From assembly GCA_029239545.1 (NCBI GenBank), contig JARBUQ010000247.1:1-6895 (forward strand): a stretch of 6,895 nt of DNA, given 5' to 3'. Below are positions 1 to 5,487 of this stretch, piece by piece. Within the stretch, counting starts at the first letter, position 1. Every line of letters begins with the position of its first letter. Origin of the DNA: Paenibacillus sp. GTDB taxonomy: Bacteria > Bacillota > Bacilli > Paenibacillales > NBRC-103111. A model generated the notes under the pieces. It worked only from the letters and a program-made list of their open reading frames with translations, did not search any database and was not told the DNA's origin. Made by a program: the position numbers and the translations under genes.

Positions 1-1
1 A

Positions 2-265
2 GTACACGTAAAAGTTATCGAGGGATCCCGTGAGCGTATTCAGATTTTTGAAGGTGTTGTCATCTCCCGTCGTGGAGGCGGCATCAGCGAAACATTTACG
101 GTGCGTAAAGTATCGTACGGTGTAGGTGTTGAAAGAACATTCCCATTGCATACCCCTAAGATCGATAAAATCGAAGTGGCTCGCAAAGGTAAAGTTCGTC
201 GTGCTAAGCTATACTACTTGCGCGGCCTGCGAGGCAAAGCAGCTAGAATTAAAGAAATTCGATAA
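2..265 (+). CDS. rplS: 50S ribosomal protein L19 (bL19), 3' part
   Basis: This is the C-terminal 87 residues of ribosomal protein L19, a large-subunit protein near the 30S-50S interface. The visible protein opens VHVKVIEGSRERIQIFEGVV, followed by the characteristic ISRRGGGISETFTVRK segment, the SYGVGVERTFPLH stretch and the basic tail RRAKLYYLRGLRGKAARIKE, ending in TAA at 263-265. L19 is usually about 115 residues, so roughly 27 N-terminal residues lie left of the window. The frame is open from base 2 with no disruption. In Bacillales this gene ends the rpsP-ylqC/D-rimM-trmD-rplS cluster, and the hairpin just downstream fits that. Identification is by family sequence and is very secure. Confidence 0.97.
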   Translation, partial: VHVKVIEGSRERIQIFEGVVISRRGGGISETFTVRKVSYGVGVERTFPLHTPKIDKIEVARKGKVRRAKLYYLRGLRGKAARIKEIR

Positions 266-275
266 GAAACCGGGG

Positions 276-303
276 AGGAGGCTTGCTTACAAGTCTCCTT
301 TCG
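276..303 (+). terminator. Probable intrinsic terminator or attenuator after rplS
   Basis: A 10-bp stem is formed by AGGAGGCTTG (276-285) and CAAGTCTCCT (290-299) with a 4-base loop CTTA. All pairs are Watson-Crick except one G-U at 281/294. The T-rich tail is weak (TTT, then CGTGTCATTT), so termination may be partial and allow read-through into lepB. It begins 11 bases after the rplS stop, where the trmD-rplS transcript would be expected to end. Confidence 0.6.
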
Positions 304-406
304 TGTCATTTACATTCATACTGAGCTTATGCCTTCAAGCTGGATAGTTCAATGGATACCTTCGATAAATCACTGAAATGACCTTTGAATAAAGGATGGT
401 GGTTGC

Positions 407-1147
407 ATGGATAACGAATCAAAGAAACGCGAACAAGGTTTGGATGAACATAAAGGCGAAACCTCAGATAGCGCTGACAAGCATGCCGCGGAACCCGCAC
501 TGAATGGGGAAGCCCAGTTACATACTAATTCTGTTGATGGCGACAATGCCGATGGTTTGGAGCCCTCATCGCTAAGCAATGAACCCGCATCACAAACGGT
601 CAAAAAGCCGGTTGTGAAAAATGAGGCCTGGGAATGGGCCAAAGCTTTATTGATCGCACTCGGATTAGTATTTGTTATTCGCTGGTTCATCTTCGCACCA
701 TTTATCGTGGATGGGGAATCGATGGAACCGAATTTTGACAATGCGGAACGTATTATTGTGAACAAAATTCTTTATAATGTACGTGAGCCGAAGCGCGGAG
801 AAGTAGTTGTATTCCATGCACCAGCCGAGAAAGACTATATAAAACGTGTGATTGCACTCCCTGGAGAGACAGTCAGGGTACAAGGCGATAAAGTATATGT
901 GAACGGCGAGCTTTTGGACGAGCCTTACTTGAAGGAAGCGATGGATAAAGCTCATCAAGCTGGGGGAAATTACAACAATAGAAACTACGCGGAAGCCAAA
1001 GTTCCTGAAGGATCTATTTTTGTAATGGGGGATAATCGTTCTTTTAGTTCAGACAGCCGTATGATTGGCCCCGTGGAGTTGGAAAAAATAGTTGGCCGCG
1101 CCGATTTAATATTTTGGCCAGCCAATAAGATTCACTGGATTCACTGA
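407..1147 (+). CDS. lepB: Type I signal peptidase (SPase I) with a long N-terminal cytoplasmic extension
   Basis: A membrane-anchored serine protease that removes signal peptides from secreted pre-proteins on the outer face of the membrane. Residues 1-76 are polar and acidic low-complexity sequence. One transmembrane helix follows at about 78-100 (rich in L, I, V, F), with no second helix, as in Gram-positive Sip/Lep enzymes. The nucleophile is Ser105 in GESMEP. The general base is Lys146 in DYIKRVIALPGE. The closing box GDNRSFSSDSR is at 208-218. At 246 residues it is about 60 longer than B. subtilis SipS (about 184), and the excess is the N-terminal tail. The start is supported by AAAGGATGG at 391-399. 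It lies 35 bases before rbgA with no terminator between, so the two are probably co-transcribed. Several paralogues usually exist per Bacillales genome, so the exact sip name is not assigned. Confidence 0.95.
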   Translation: MDNESKKREQGLDEHKGETSDSADKHAAEPALNGEAQLHTNSVDGDNADGLEPSSLSNEPASQTVKKPVVKNEAWEWAKALLIALGLVFVIRWFIFAPFIVDGESMEPNFDNAERIIVNKILYNVREPKRGEVVVFHAPAEKDYIKRVIALPGETVRVQGDKVYVNGELLDEPYLKEAMDKAHQAGGNYNNRNYAEAKVPEGSIFVMGDNRSFSSDSRMIGPVELEKIVGRADLIFWPANKIHWIH

Positions 1148-1182
1148 CAAGCGGATTCAAAAGAGAAGACTGGGAGGAACTT

Positions 1183-2091
1183 ATGACCATTCAATGGTTT
1201 CCGGGTCACATGACCCGGGCGAGACGGCAAATTCAAGATAAACTTAAGCTAATTGATATTGCCATTGAGCTCTTGGATGCGCGAATTCCTTTATCGAGTC
1301 GAAATCCGATGATTGATGATATACTGATGCAGAAGCCCAGACTCGTAGTACTGAATAAATCGGATCTTGCTGATCCGGCCATGACGAAGGAATGGGTTCA
1401 GTATTTTGCTGACAGGGGTATTGCTGCCCTGCCAATCGATGCAACAACCGGATACCAGATCAAGGAAATTCCCGAGCGTGCCAAGGTGGTGCTCAAGGAT
1501 AAGATTGATGCACAGATCCGCAAAGGGATGAATCCGCGTCCGATTCGTGCTCTAATTGTAGGAATTCCGAATGTGGGTAAATCAACACTTATTAACAAGA
1601 TGGCGAACCGCCACGTTGCCGCTACCGGAGACAAGCCCGGAGTGACAAAGGGACAGCAGTGGATCAAAACAGGCGGCGGCATGGAGCTGCTCGATACACC
1701 CGGTATACTGTGGCCCAAATTCGAAGACCAACAGGTCGGCTACAAGATGGCTATGATTGGCTCGATCAAAGACCAACTGCTTGATCTGGCCGATATTGCT
1801 TTTCACACCATTCGTTATTTGCTTAAAGAGTACCCTGGAGATCTTCAGGACCGATATGAAATAGAGAAGATACCAGATGTAAGCAAGCCGTTTGAGACGG
1901 ACGACATTGTAGACATTATGGAGCATATCGGCCGTAAGAGGGGCTGCTTGCAAAGCGGTGGCACCGTCAACCTGGAGAAGGCTTCATTAGTTATTTTAAG
2001 GGATTTGCGAAGTGGAAAGCTAGGCAGAATTACGCTGGAACGTCCCGCCATACAGAGCAAGAAACAGGAAGCACCTGATCCGGTTCGCTAG
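1183..2091 (+). CDS. rbgA: Ribosome biogenesis GTPase RbgA (YlqF), circularly permuted
   Basis: A GTPase that acts late in 50S subunit assembly; in B. subtilis it is essential and its depletion yields 45S intermediates. At 302 residues it has normal family length. The N-terminus QWFPGHM carries His9, the position known to be needed for GTP hydrolysis in B. subtilis RbgA. The G motifs appear in permuted order: G4 NKSD at 58-61, a G5-like DATTG at 86-90, G1 GIPNVGKST at 127-135, G2 Thr155 in GVTKG and G3 DTPG at 171-174. The C-terminal helical domain (about 180-285) contains the conserved RKRGCLQSGG segment at 251-260. Start is set by GGGAGG at 1172-1177, five bases before ATG. It follows lepB closely and precedes rnhB, the usual Bacillales order. 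The short tail after about 287 is polar and variable. Confidence 0.96.
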   Translation: MTIQWFPGHMTRARRQIQDKLKLIDIAIELLDARIPLSSRNPMIDDILMQKPRLVVLNKSDLADPAMTKEWVQYFADRGIAALPIDATTGYQIKEIPERAKVVLKDKIDAQIRKGMNPRPIRALIVGIPNVGKSTLINKMANRHVAATGDKPGVTKGQQWIKTGGGMELLDTPGILWPKFEDQQVGYKMAMIGSIKDQLLDLADIAFHTIRYLLKEYPGDLQDRYEIEKIPDVSKPFETDDIVDIMEHIGRKRGCLQSGGTVNLEKASLVILRDLRSGKLGRITLERPAIQSKKQEAPDPVR

Positions 2092-2132
2092 TTTTACGAC
2101 ACCCCCCTGCTGGGAAGGTTAGCGTAAGAGAT

Positions 2133-2154
2133 GCGCCGGACGGGTGCTTTTTTT
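2133..2154 (+). terminator. Intrinsic terminator after rbgA
   Basis: A compact hairpin, GCGCC (2133-2137), loop GGACG, GGTGC (2143-2147) with one G-U pair, is followed directly by seven T residues (2148-2154). It lies about 40 bases past the rbgA stop. The right arm could also pair with AGCACC inside the rbgA tail (2070-2075, helped by CCGG 2080-2083 with CCGG 2136-2139) or with CACCC at 2100-2104, so alternative folds are possible. Confidence 0.65.
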
Positions 2155-2174
2155 GCAGTTTACAGTCGGATGTA

Positions 2175-2204
2175 CTTCCCCGGGAAGCGCAGAAGCTTTA
2201 CAAT
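2175..2204 (+). promoter_or_regulatory. Weak promoter-like element and dyad upstream of rnhB
   Basis: TACAAT at 2199-2204 matches 5 of 6 bases of a SigmaA -10 box. The hexamer 17 bases upstream (TTCCCC, 2176-2181) is a poor -35 with 3 of 6 matches. The same place holds the dyad CTTCCC-C-GGGAAG (2175-2187), which could be an operator or chance. Some promoter is plausible because a terminator precedes this gap. This is a tentative call. Confidence 0.25.
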
Positions 2205-2252
2205 ATGAGCAAGGACGGCTAACTTAAGGAAACAGGATGGGGAAATAGGATC

Positions 2253-2867
2253 ATGTTGGAATATGAACAGGATTTATGGGCGAGAGGGCACAAATGGGTA
2301 GCTGGTATAGATGAAGTGGGAAGAGGCTGTCTGTTTGGGGATGTGGTGGCGGCGGCTGTAGTGCTTCCGGAAGGGCTGGAATTGGACGGGGTTAATGATT
2401 CTAAGAAGCTGAGCGCGAAGAAGCGGGAGGCATTTTACGATATTATTATGGATCAGGCGTTGGCAGTTGGCATAGGCAAGGTGGATGCACCAACGATCGA
2501 TACAATTAATATTAAGCAAGCCGCCCGATTGGCTATGAGGCAAGCTTTGGAGCAAGTTACAGCGACCTTGACACCGGAGTATTTGTTGGTCGATGCTGAG
2601 AAAGTGGACAGCTCGATTCCTCAGCTAGCGATCATTCATGGTGATGCGCTCAGTCAGTCAATCGCCGCTGCTTCCATCATTGCGAAAGTAACGCGGGACA
2701 AGATGTGCCTCTTCTGGGATTCGGAATTTCCGGAGTATGGTATTGGAGTACATAAGGGTTACGCGACGAAGATACATAGAGAAGCTATTTTGCAATATGG
2801 GGCGAGTCCGCTGCACCGTCGGTCGTTCTTAGGCAAACTGTTTCAAGTTCAGCAAGAACTATTCTAG
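2253..2867 (+). CDS. rnhB: Ribonuclease HII
   Basis: An endonuclease that cuts the RNA strand of RNA-DNA hybrids and the 5' side of single ribonucleotides embedded in DNA, starting ribonucleotide excision repair. It has 204 residues and lacks the long N-terminal domain found in the roughly 255-residue Bacillus enzyme. Predicted metal ligands are Asp20 and Glu21 in AGIDEVGRG, Asp114 in LLVDAEK and Asp131 in HGDALSQS, followed by the hallmark SIAAASIIAKVTRD. The GRG motif (23-25) and Tyr170 in HKGYAT match residues that recognise the RNA-DNA junction. The usual GRGPLxGP here reads GRGCLFGD (23-30). The C-terminus SPLHRRSF is typical. Ribosome-binding sequence is modest (AGGATGGGG, 2234-2242). 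No terminator is seen after it, so it may read through into the FliK-like gene. Confidence 0.95.
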   Translation: MLEYEQDLWARGHKWVAGIDEVGRGCLFGDVVAAAVVLPEGLELDGVNDSKKLSAKKREAFYDIIMDQALAVGIGKVDAPTIDTINIKQAARLAMRQALEQVTATLTPEYLLVDAEKVDSSIPQLAIIHGDALSQSIAAASIIAKVTRDKMCLFWDSEFPEYGIGVHKGYATKIHREAILQYGASPLHRRSFLGKLFQVQQELF

Positions 2868-2875
2868 GAATAGGG

Positions 2876-2904
2876 TTAACTGGCTGGGGGTTTCAGACGA
2901 TAAT
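2876..2904 (+). promoter_or_regulatory. Candidate overlapping SigmaD-like and SigmaA-like promoter
   Basis: TAAC (2877-2880), 15 bases, then GACGATAA (2896-2903) resembles the SigmaD flagellar consensus TAAA-N15-GCCGATAT, with 3 of 4 and 6 of 8 matches and the exact spacing. The same bases can be read as SigmaA: TTAACT (2876-2881, 4 of 6), 17 bases, GATAAT (2899-2904, 5 of 6). It lies in the 105-base gap after rnhB and upstream of a FliK-like gene. Sequence alone cannot decide between the two readings. Confidence 0.4.
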
Positions 2905-2954
2905 AGTGTATAAGTATAAACAAGGGCAATGAATCGATAAGCGCTGGTTTTGGT

Positions 2955-2962
2955 AAAGGAGG
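2955..2962 (+). promoter_or_regulatory. Strong ribosome-binding site of the FliK-like gene
   Basis: AAAGGAGG is an exact match to the anti-Shine-Dalgarno complement. It lies 10 bases before the ATG at 2973 and fixes that start rather than the in-frame ATG two codons later. It is the best ribosome-binding site in the window, suggesting efficient translation of this operon. Confidence 0.8.
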
Positions 2963-2972
2963 GGATATAGGA

Positions 2973-4736
2973 ATGAGCATGCAAATTGGTCAGATGCTGC
3001 GCGGTTTGATGGGGGATGCTCAGGTCGGAGACGCCAAATCGCTTGAGCTGAAGATTGGTCAGATTGTAAAAGGGATGGTGCTACAGCTGCTTGGAGAACA
3101 GGAAGCGGTTGTTAATATTGGCGGCGTACATGTCAGAGCCAAGCTGGAAACGCCTTTACAGCAAGGTCAGGTTACTCTGCTTCAGGTTCAGCCGAATTCA
3201 AACAGCGATCAAATGATTTTGAAGCCGGTCTCGTCCCCGGACGTGGCTCTGACGGATGAGTCCTTGTCGGATATAGTAAAAGGTTTTGGTCTTAAGGATC
3301 AACCGGCAACTCGCGAGCTGGTCAAGCAAATGCAGCAAGCGGGAGTGCCGCTTAACCGGGCGAATGTTCAGCAGATACAGAACGTGCTGGACCAAATACC
3401 GCCAGCTGCCAGCACGGAAGAATGGACCGAAACTTCCATAGTGGCAATGAAGCGCAATTTGCCGGTTACGCCTGCTACGATAGGTGCTCTTCATCAGGTG
3501 ATTTTCGGCAAGCCGTTCGCCGAAGAGCTGGCGCAGCTGTCGAGCAAGCTGAGCGAGGCGCTGCAGCCGCAGAAGAGCGGCGGCGCAGAGCTGCCGCCAG
3601 CGGCGCGCGAAGCTGCAGGCAAGCTGCTGGCGCTGCTCGGCGGCCTCGCCGACAGCGCGCGCAGCGTGGCCGCGAGCGCGAGCGAGCCGCCGCCGGCGGC
3701 AAGCGCCCAGGCGCGCGGCAGCGCCGCGGCGGCCGGCGAGGCGCGTGCGCTGCAGCCAGCGCCAGGCGGCGCGCCCGCCGCAGGCGCTGCTGCGCCGAGC
3801 GCTGCGGCGTCGCCGGCCGCCAGCGCGCTCGGCCGCGGCGCGGACGCGCCTGCGCCAGCGGCGCAGCCGCCCGGCGAAGCGCAGCGCCCGGCGGCGAGCG
3901 ACGCGCCCCGCGCGAGCAGCGCTAGCGCTGCCGGCTCCGCCGCGGCAGAGCCGGCCCCGGCCAAGCCAGCGGCCGCGCCAGAATGGATCCCCCGACTGCT
4001 GAGAGCTGTCGGGGTAGAGCACGAACACATTGTCGCCAAGAGCCTGATCAGAGAGGCTGACAGCGGCCCTCTTATGAAGCTCGGCGGGTCAGAGTTCAAC
4101 AACCTGCCTGTAGGCCTCCTTGAGGCCCAAGAAGGGCCCGACAACGCCGCTCAGAAGCCCTTCACGGACACATTGAAGAGTCTCCTGCTGCAGTTGGCCG
4201 ATACGGATGGCTTGCCGCCCGCTGTCAAGGAGCAGGTTCAGCAGGCGCTGCAGAACGTAACAGGCCAGCAGCTGCTGCTGAGTCCGGATCGTAATGCTGT
4301 GTTCACCCATGTTACATTATTCATTCCGTTTCATAACGGTGAAGGCGAGCAAACAGCCTCGATTCATGTGCAATCCCGCAAAGGCAAAAAAGGCGAGATC
4401 GACGCTCAGAACTGTCGGCTCCTTTTCGATCTACGTATGAAATCTATCGGAGACACTTTGATAGATGTGCAAGTATATGACCGTATGGTACAGCTTCAGG
4501 TGCATAATGACCATCCTTTTATGGGAGGATTAGTTGAAACGTATAGAAGAGAAATCGAGGAAGGGCTGGCTAACTCCGGGTATACGCTGGTTTCCCTGCG
4601 CTGCGCCCCTTTTCCAGAGCTTGGGCCAGCAGCAGAAGGAACTATGAAGGATGAGTCCGCAGAACGGAACTCCAAGCCCTCAGCTGCGGCGGCTTATCAC
4701 ATAAAGCCGTATCGGGGAGTGGATATCCGGGTATGA
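2973..4736 (+). CDS. FliK-like protein (flagellar hook-length control type C-terminal domain) with Ala/Pro-rich linker
   Basis: A 587-residue protein with no signal peptide or membrane segment seen. An N-terminal part (about 1-195) contains a small beta-rich stretch (about 28-85: KIGQIVKGMVLQLL, then EAVVNIGGVHVRAK) and a helical segment around 98-145. Residues about 197-337 are a linker dominated by Ala, Pro, Ser and Gly. The C-terminal part (about 338-587) includes a region at about 448-545 resembling the FliK C-terminal (Flg_hook) fold: LLFDLRMKSIGDTLIDVQV, then MVQLQVHND and a helix ending in NSGYTLVSLRC. FliK proteins measure hook or needle length and switch export specificity by contacting FlhB. 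The next gene, overlapping by ATGA, is an FlhB C-terminal homologue, which supports the assignment. It sits in the position of B. subtilis ylqG, after rnhB and away from a flagellar operon. The true role is unknown. Family placement is moderately sure; function is inference. Confidence 0.7.
   Translation: MSMQIGQMLRGLMGDAQVGDAKSLELKIGQIVKGMVLQLLGEQEAVVNIGGVHVRAKLETPLQQGQVTLLQVQPNSNSDQMILKPVSSPDVALTDESLSDIVKGFGLKDQPATRELVKQMQQAGVPLNRANVQQIQNVLDQIPPAASTEEWTETSIVAMKRNLPVTPATIGALHQVIFGKPFAEELAQLSSKLSEALQPQKSGGAELPPAAREAAGKLLALLGGLADSARSVAASASEPPPAASAQARGSAAAAGEARALQPAPGGAPAAGAAAPSAAASPAASALGRGADAPAPAAQPPGEAQRPAASDAPRASSASAAGSAAAEPAPAKPAAAPEWIPRLLRAVGVEHEHIVAKSLIREADSGPLMKLGGSEFNNLPVGLLEAQEGPDNAAQKPFTDTLKSLLLQLADTDGLPPAVKEQVQQALQNVTGQQLLLSPDRNAVFTHVTLFIPFHNGEGEQTASIHVQSRKGKKGEIDAQNCRLLFDLRMKSIGDTLIDVQVYDRMVQLQVHNDHPFMGGLVETYRREIEEGLANSGYTLVSLRCAPFPELGPAAEGTMKDESAERNSKPSAAAAYHIKPYRGVDIRV
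3560..3980 (+). other. Extreme GC-rich, Ala/Pro-coding linker island inside the FliK-like gene
   Basis: Counting by hand, 3661-3960 has 40 A/T bases in 300, about 87% G+C, while a block later in the same gene (4441-4500) has 42%. The codons are mainly GCG, GCC, GGC, CCG and AGC, and the encoded stretch (residues about 197-336) is over half Ala plus Pro. The rise is gradual from about 3530 and the drop is sharp after about 3980. No tandem repeat unit is apparent. The reading frame is kept throughout, so this looks like part of the protein, not an inserted element. Confidence 0.85.
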
Positions 4737-5029
4737 AAGATTCCAAACCCTCTCAGCCCAAAAAAGCAGTTGCGCTTCGCTATGCACCGGAGAACAACGC
4801 GTCACCAGTTGTTGTAGCCAAGGGTAAGGGAGTGATAGCCGAAGAAATCATGAAGCGTGCGAAGGAGAATGGTATTCCTCTTCAGGAGGATCCTTCGTTA
4901 GTGGAGGTTTTATCGAAGCTTGATCTCAATCAGGAAATTCCGCCCGAGCTGTATCAACTCGTAGCAGAGGTGCTCAGTTTCATTTACCGTTCTGACCAAC
5001 GGGCAAGGAACAGGGGGACCGACAGTTGA
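4733..5029 (+). CDS. ylqH: Stand-alone FlhB C-terminal domain-like protein (YlqH type)
   Basis: A 98-residue soluble protein matching the cytoplasmic C-terminal domain of FlhB/YscU export-gate proteins: AVALRYAPENNASPVVVAKG (12-31), then IAEEIMKRAKENGIPLQEDP (35-54), and the end helices IPPELYQLVAEVLSFIYR (69-86). In FlhB the first block is preceded by the autocleavage motif NPTH. Here the aligned positions are S7-Q8-P9-K10, so self-cleavage is not expected. All four FlhB transmembrane helices are absent. In effect the protein begins at the post-cleavage boundary. ATG at 4733 overlaps the preceding stop in ATGA, indicating translational coupling with the FliK-like gene; in flagella FliK and FlhB-C interact. 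The equivalent B. subtilis gene, ylqH, has no settled function as far as I know. The Arg-rich tail (88-94) is not part of the domain. Confidence 0.85.
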   Translation: MKDSKPSQPKKAVALRYAPENNASPVVVAKGKGVIAEEIMKRAKENGIPLQEDPSLVEVLSKLDLNQEIPPELYQLVAEVLSFIYRSDQRARNRGTDS

Positions 5030-5412
5030 CGTTTGCAAACCGCCTGTCCCGCAGGGAGCTGGGAACACTTGGAGAACAGCTGTCGGCTAATTTCCTCATT
5101 CAACAAGGCTTTCGGATCACGGAACGGAATTGGCGATGCCGAAGCGGCGAGATCGATCTCATTGCTGAGAATGGCGAGGCCCTTGTATTCGTTGAAGTAC
5201 GAGCGAGAACAAAAACTCATTCAGGATCATTCGGCACCGCTCAGGAATCGGTGGATGTCCGCAAACAGAGAAAAGTCCGGGACCTTGCACAAGTATATTT
5301 GCATATGAAACAGAAGATTGATCCGCTTCCGATCCGCTTCGATGTTATTTGTGCCACCTTTCAACCGGATGGCGCACTTATAAGCCTCGATCATATCCCG
5401 CATGCCTTTTGA
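5026..5412 (+). CDS. yraN: UPF0102 / YraN family PD-(D/E)XK nuclease-like protein
   Basis: A 128-residue protein of the YraN family, whose fold resembles restriction-endonuclease and Holliday-junction resolvase type enzymes. Its biochemical role is not established. Visible features are the LGTLGE start (12-17, Glu17), the catalytic-like GEIDLI (41-46, Asp44), VFVEVRAR (54-61, Glu57 with Arg59 where many members have Lys), the GS-rich turn after it, Lys80 in a VDVRKQRKV helix, and RFDVI (104-108). The start is TTG at 5026, overlapping the ylqH stop as TTGA. It is supported by GGGGG at 5013-5017, eight bases upstream, and by good alignment of the N-terminus LSRRELGTLGE. It is the last plus-strand gene before a shared hairpin and converges with comM. 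The pairing with DNA-processing genes is common for the family and suggests, but does not prove, a DNA repair or uptake role. Confidence 0.92.
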   Translation: MTFANRLSRRELGTLGEQLSANFLIQQGFRITERNWRCRSGEIDLIAENGEALVFVEVRARTKTHSGSFGTAQESVDVRKQRKVRDLAQVYLHMKQKIDPLPIRFDVICATFQPDGALISLDHIPHAF

Positions 5413-5439
5413 AGGCAAATGGCGGTCATCTATCCTATA

Positions 5440-5487
5440 GAACAGCCTGACCCGGTAGTAAATTCCGGGTCAGGCTGTTCAAGTTTT
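5440..5487. terminator. Perfect 16-bp hairpin between convergent yraN and comM
   Basis: GAACAGCCTGACCCGG (5440-5455) and its exact reverse complement (5465-5480) flank a nine-base loop TAGTAAATT. On the plus strand AAGTTTT follows, giving a modest T tract that ends the ylqH-yraN transcript. On the minus strand there is no T tract beyond the stem, so it is a weaker terminator for comM. The comM stop codon (5486-5488) lies beside the hairpin. Confidence 0.8.

Noticed and set aside
126..347. A 73-codon plus-strand frame overlapping rplS and the downstream gap.
   Set aside because: It is out of frame with clear L19 coding sequence, has no ribosome-binding site and runs through the terminator hairpin.
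341..369. TGGATA-N17-GATAAA as a lepB promoter.
   Set aside because: Only 4 of 6 matches in each box; this level is common by chance. A lepB promoter may exist, but I cannot place it.
2917..2940. TAAA followed by ATCGATAA as a second SigmaD-like promoter.
   Set aside because: The spacer is only 12 bases, too short for SigmaD, which needs about 14-16.
4113..4138. Two small overlapping hairpins (GGCCTC/GAGGCC and GGCCC/GGGCC) inside the FliK-like gene.
   Set aside because: Short arms in GC-rich coding sequence with no T run; they cannot be told from chance.
3198..4144. Long open frames on the minus strand (3198-4028 and 3494-4144) and in another plus frame (3422-3925) across the GC-rich island.
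   Set aside because: Stop codons are A/T-rich, so an 87% GC stretch leaves all frames open. The products are Arg- or Ala-rich low complexity without domains, and the FliK-like frame has the ribosome-binding site and conserved flanks.
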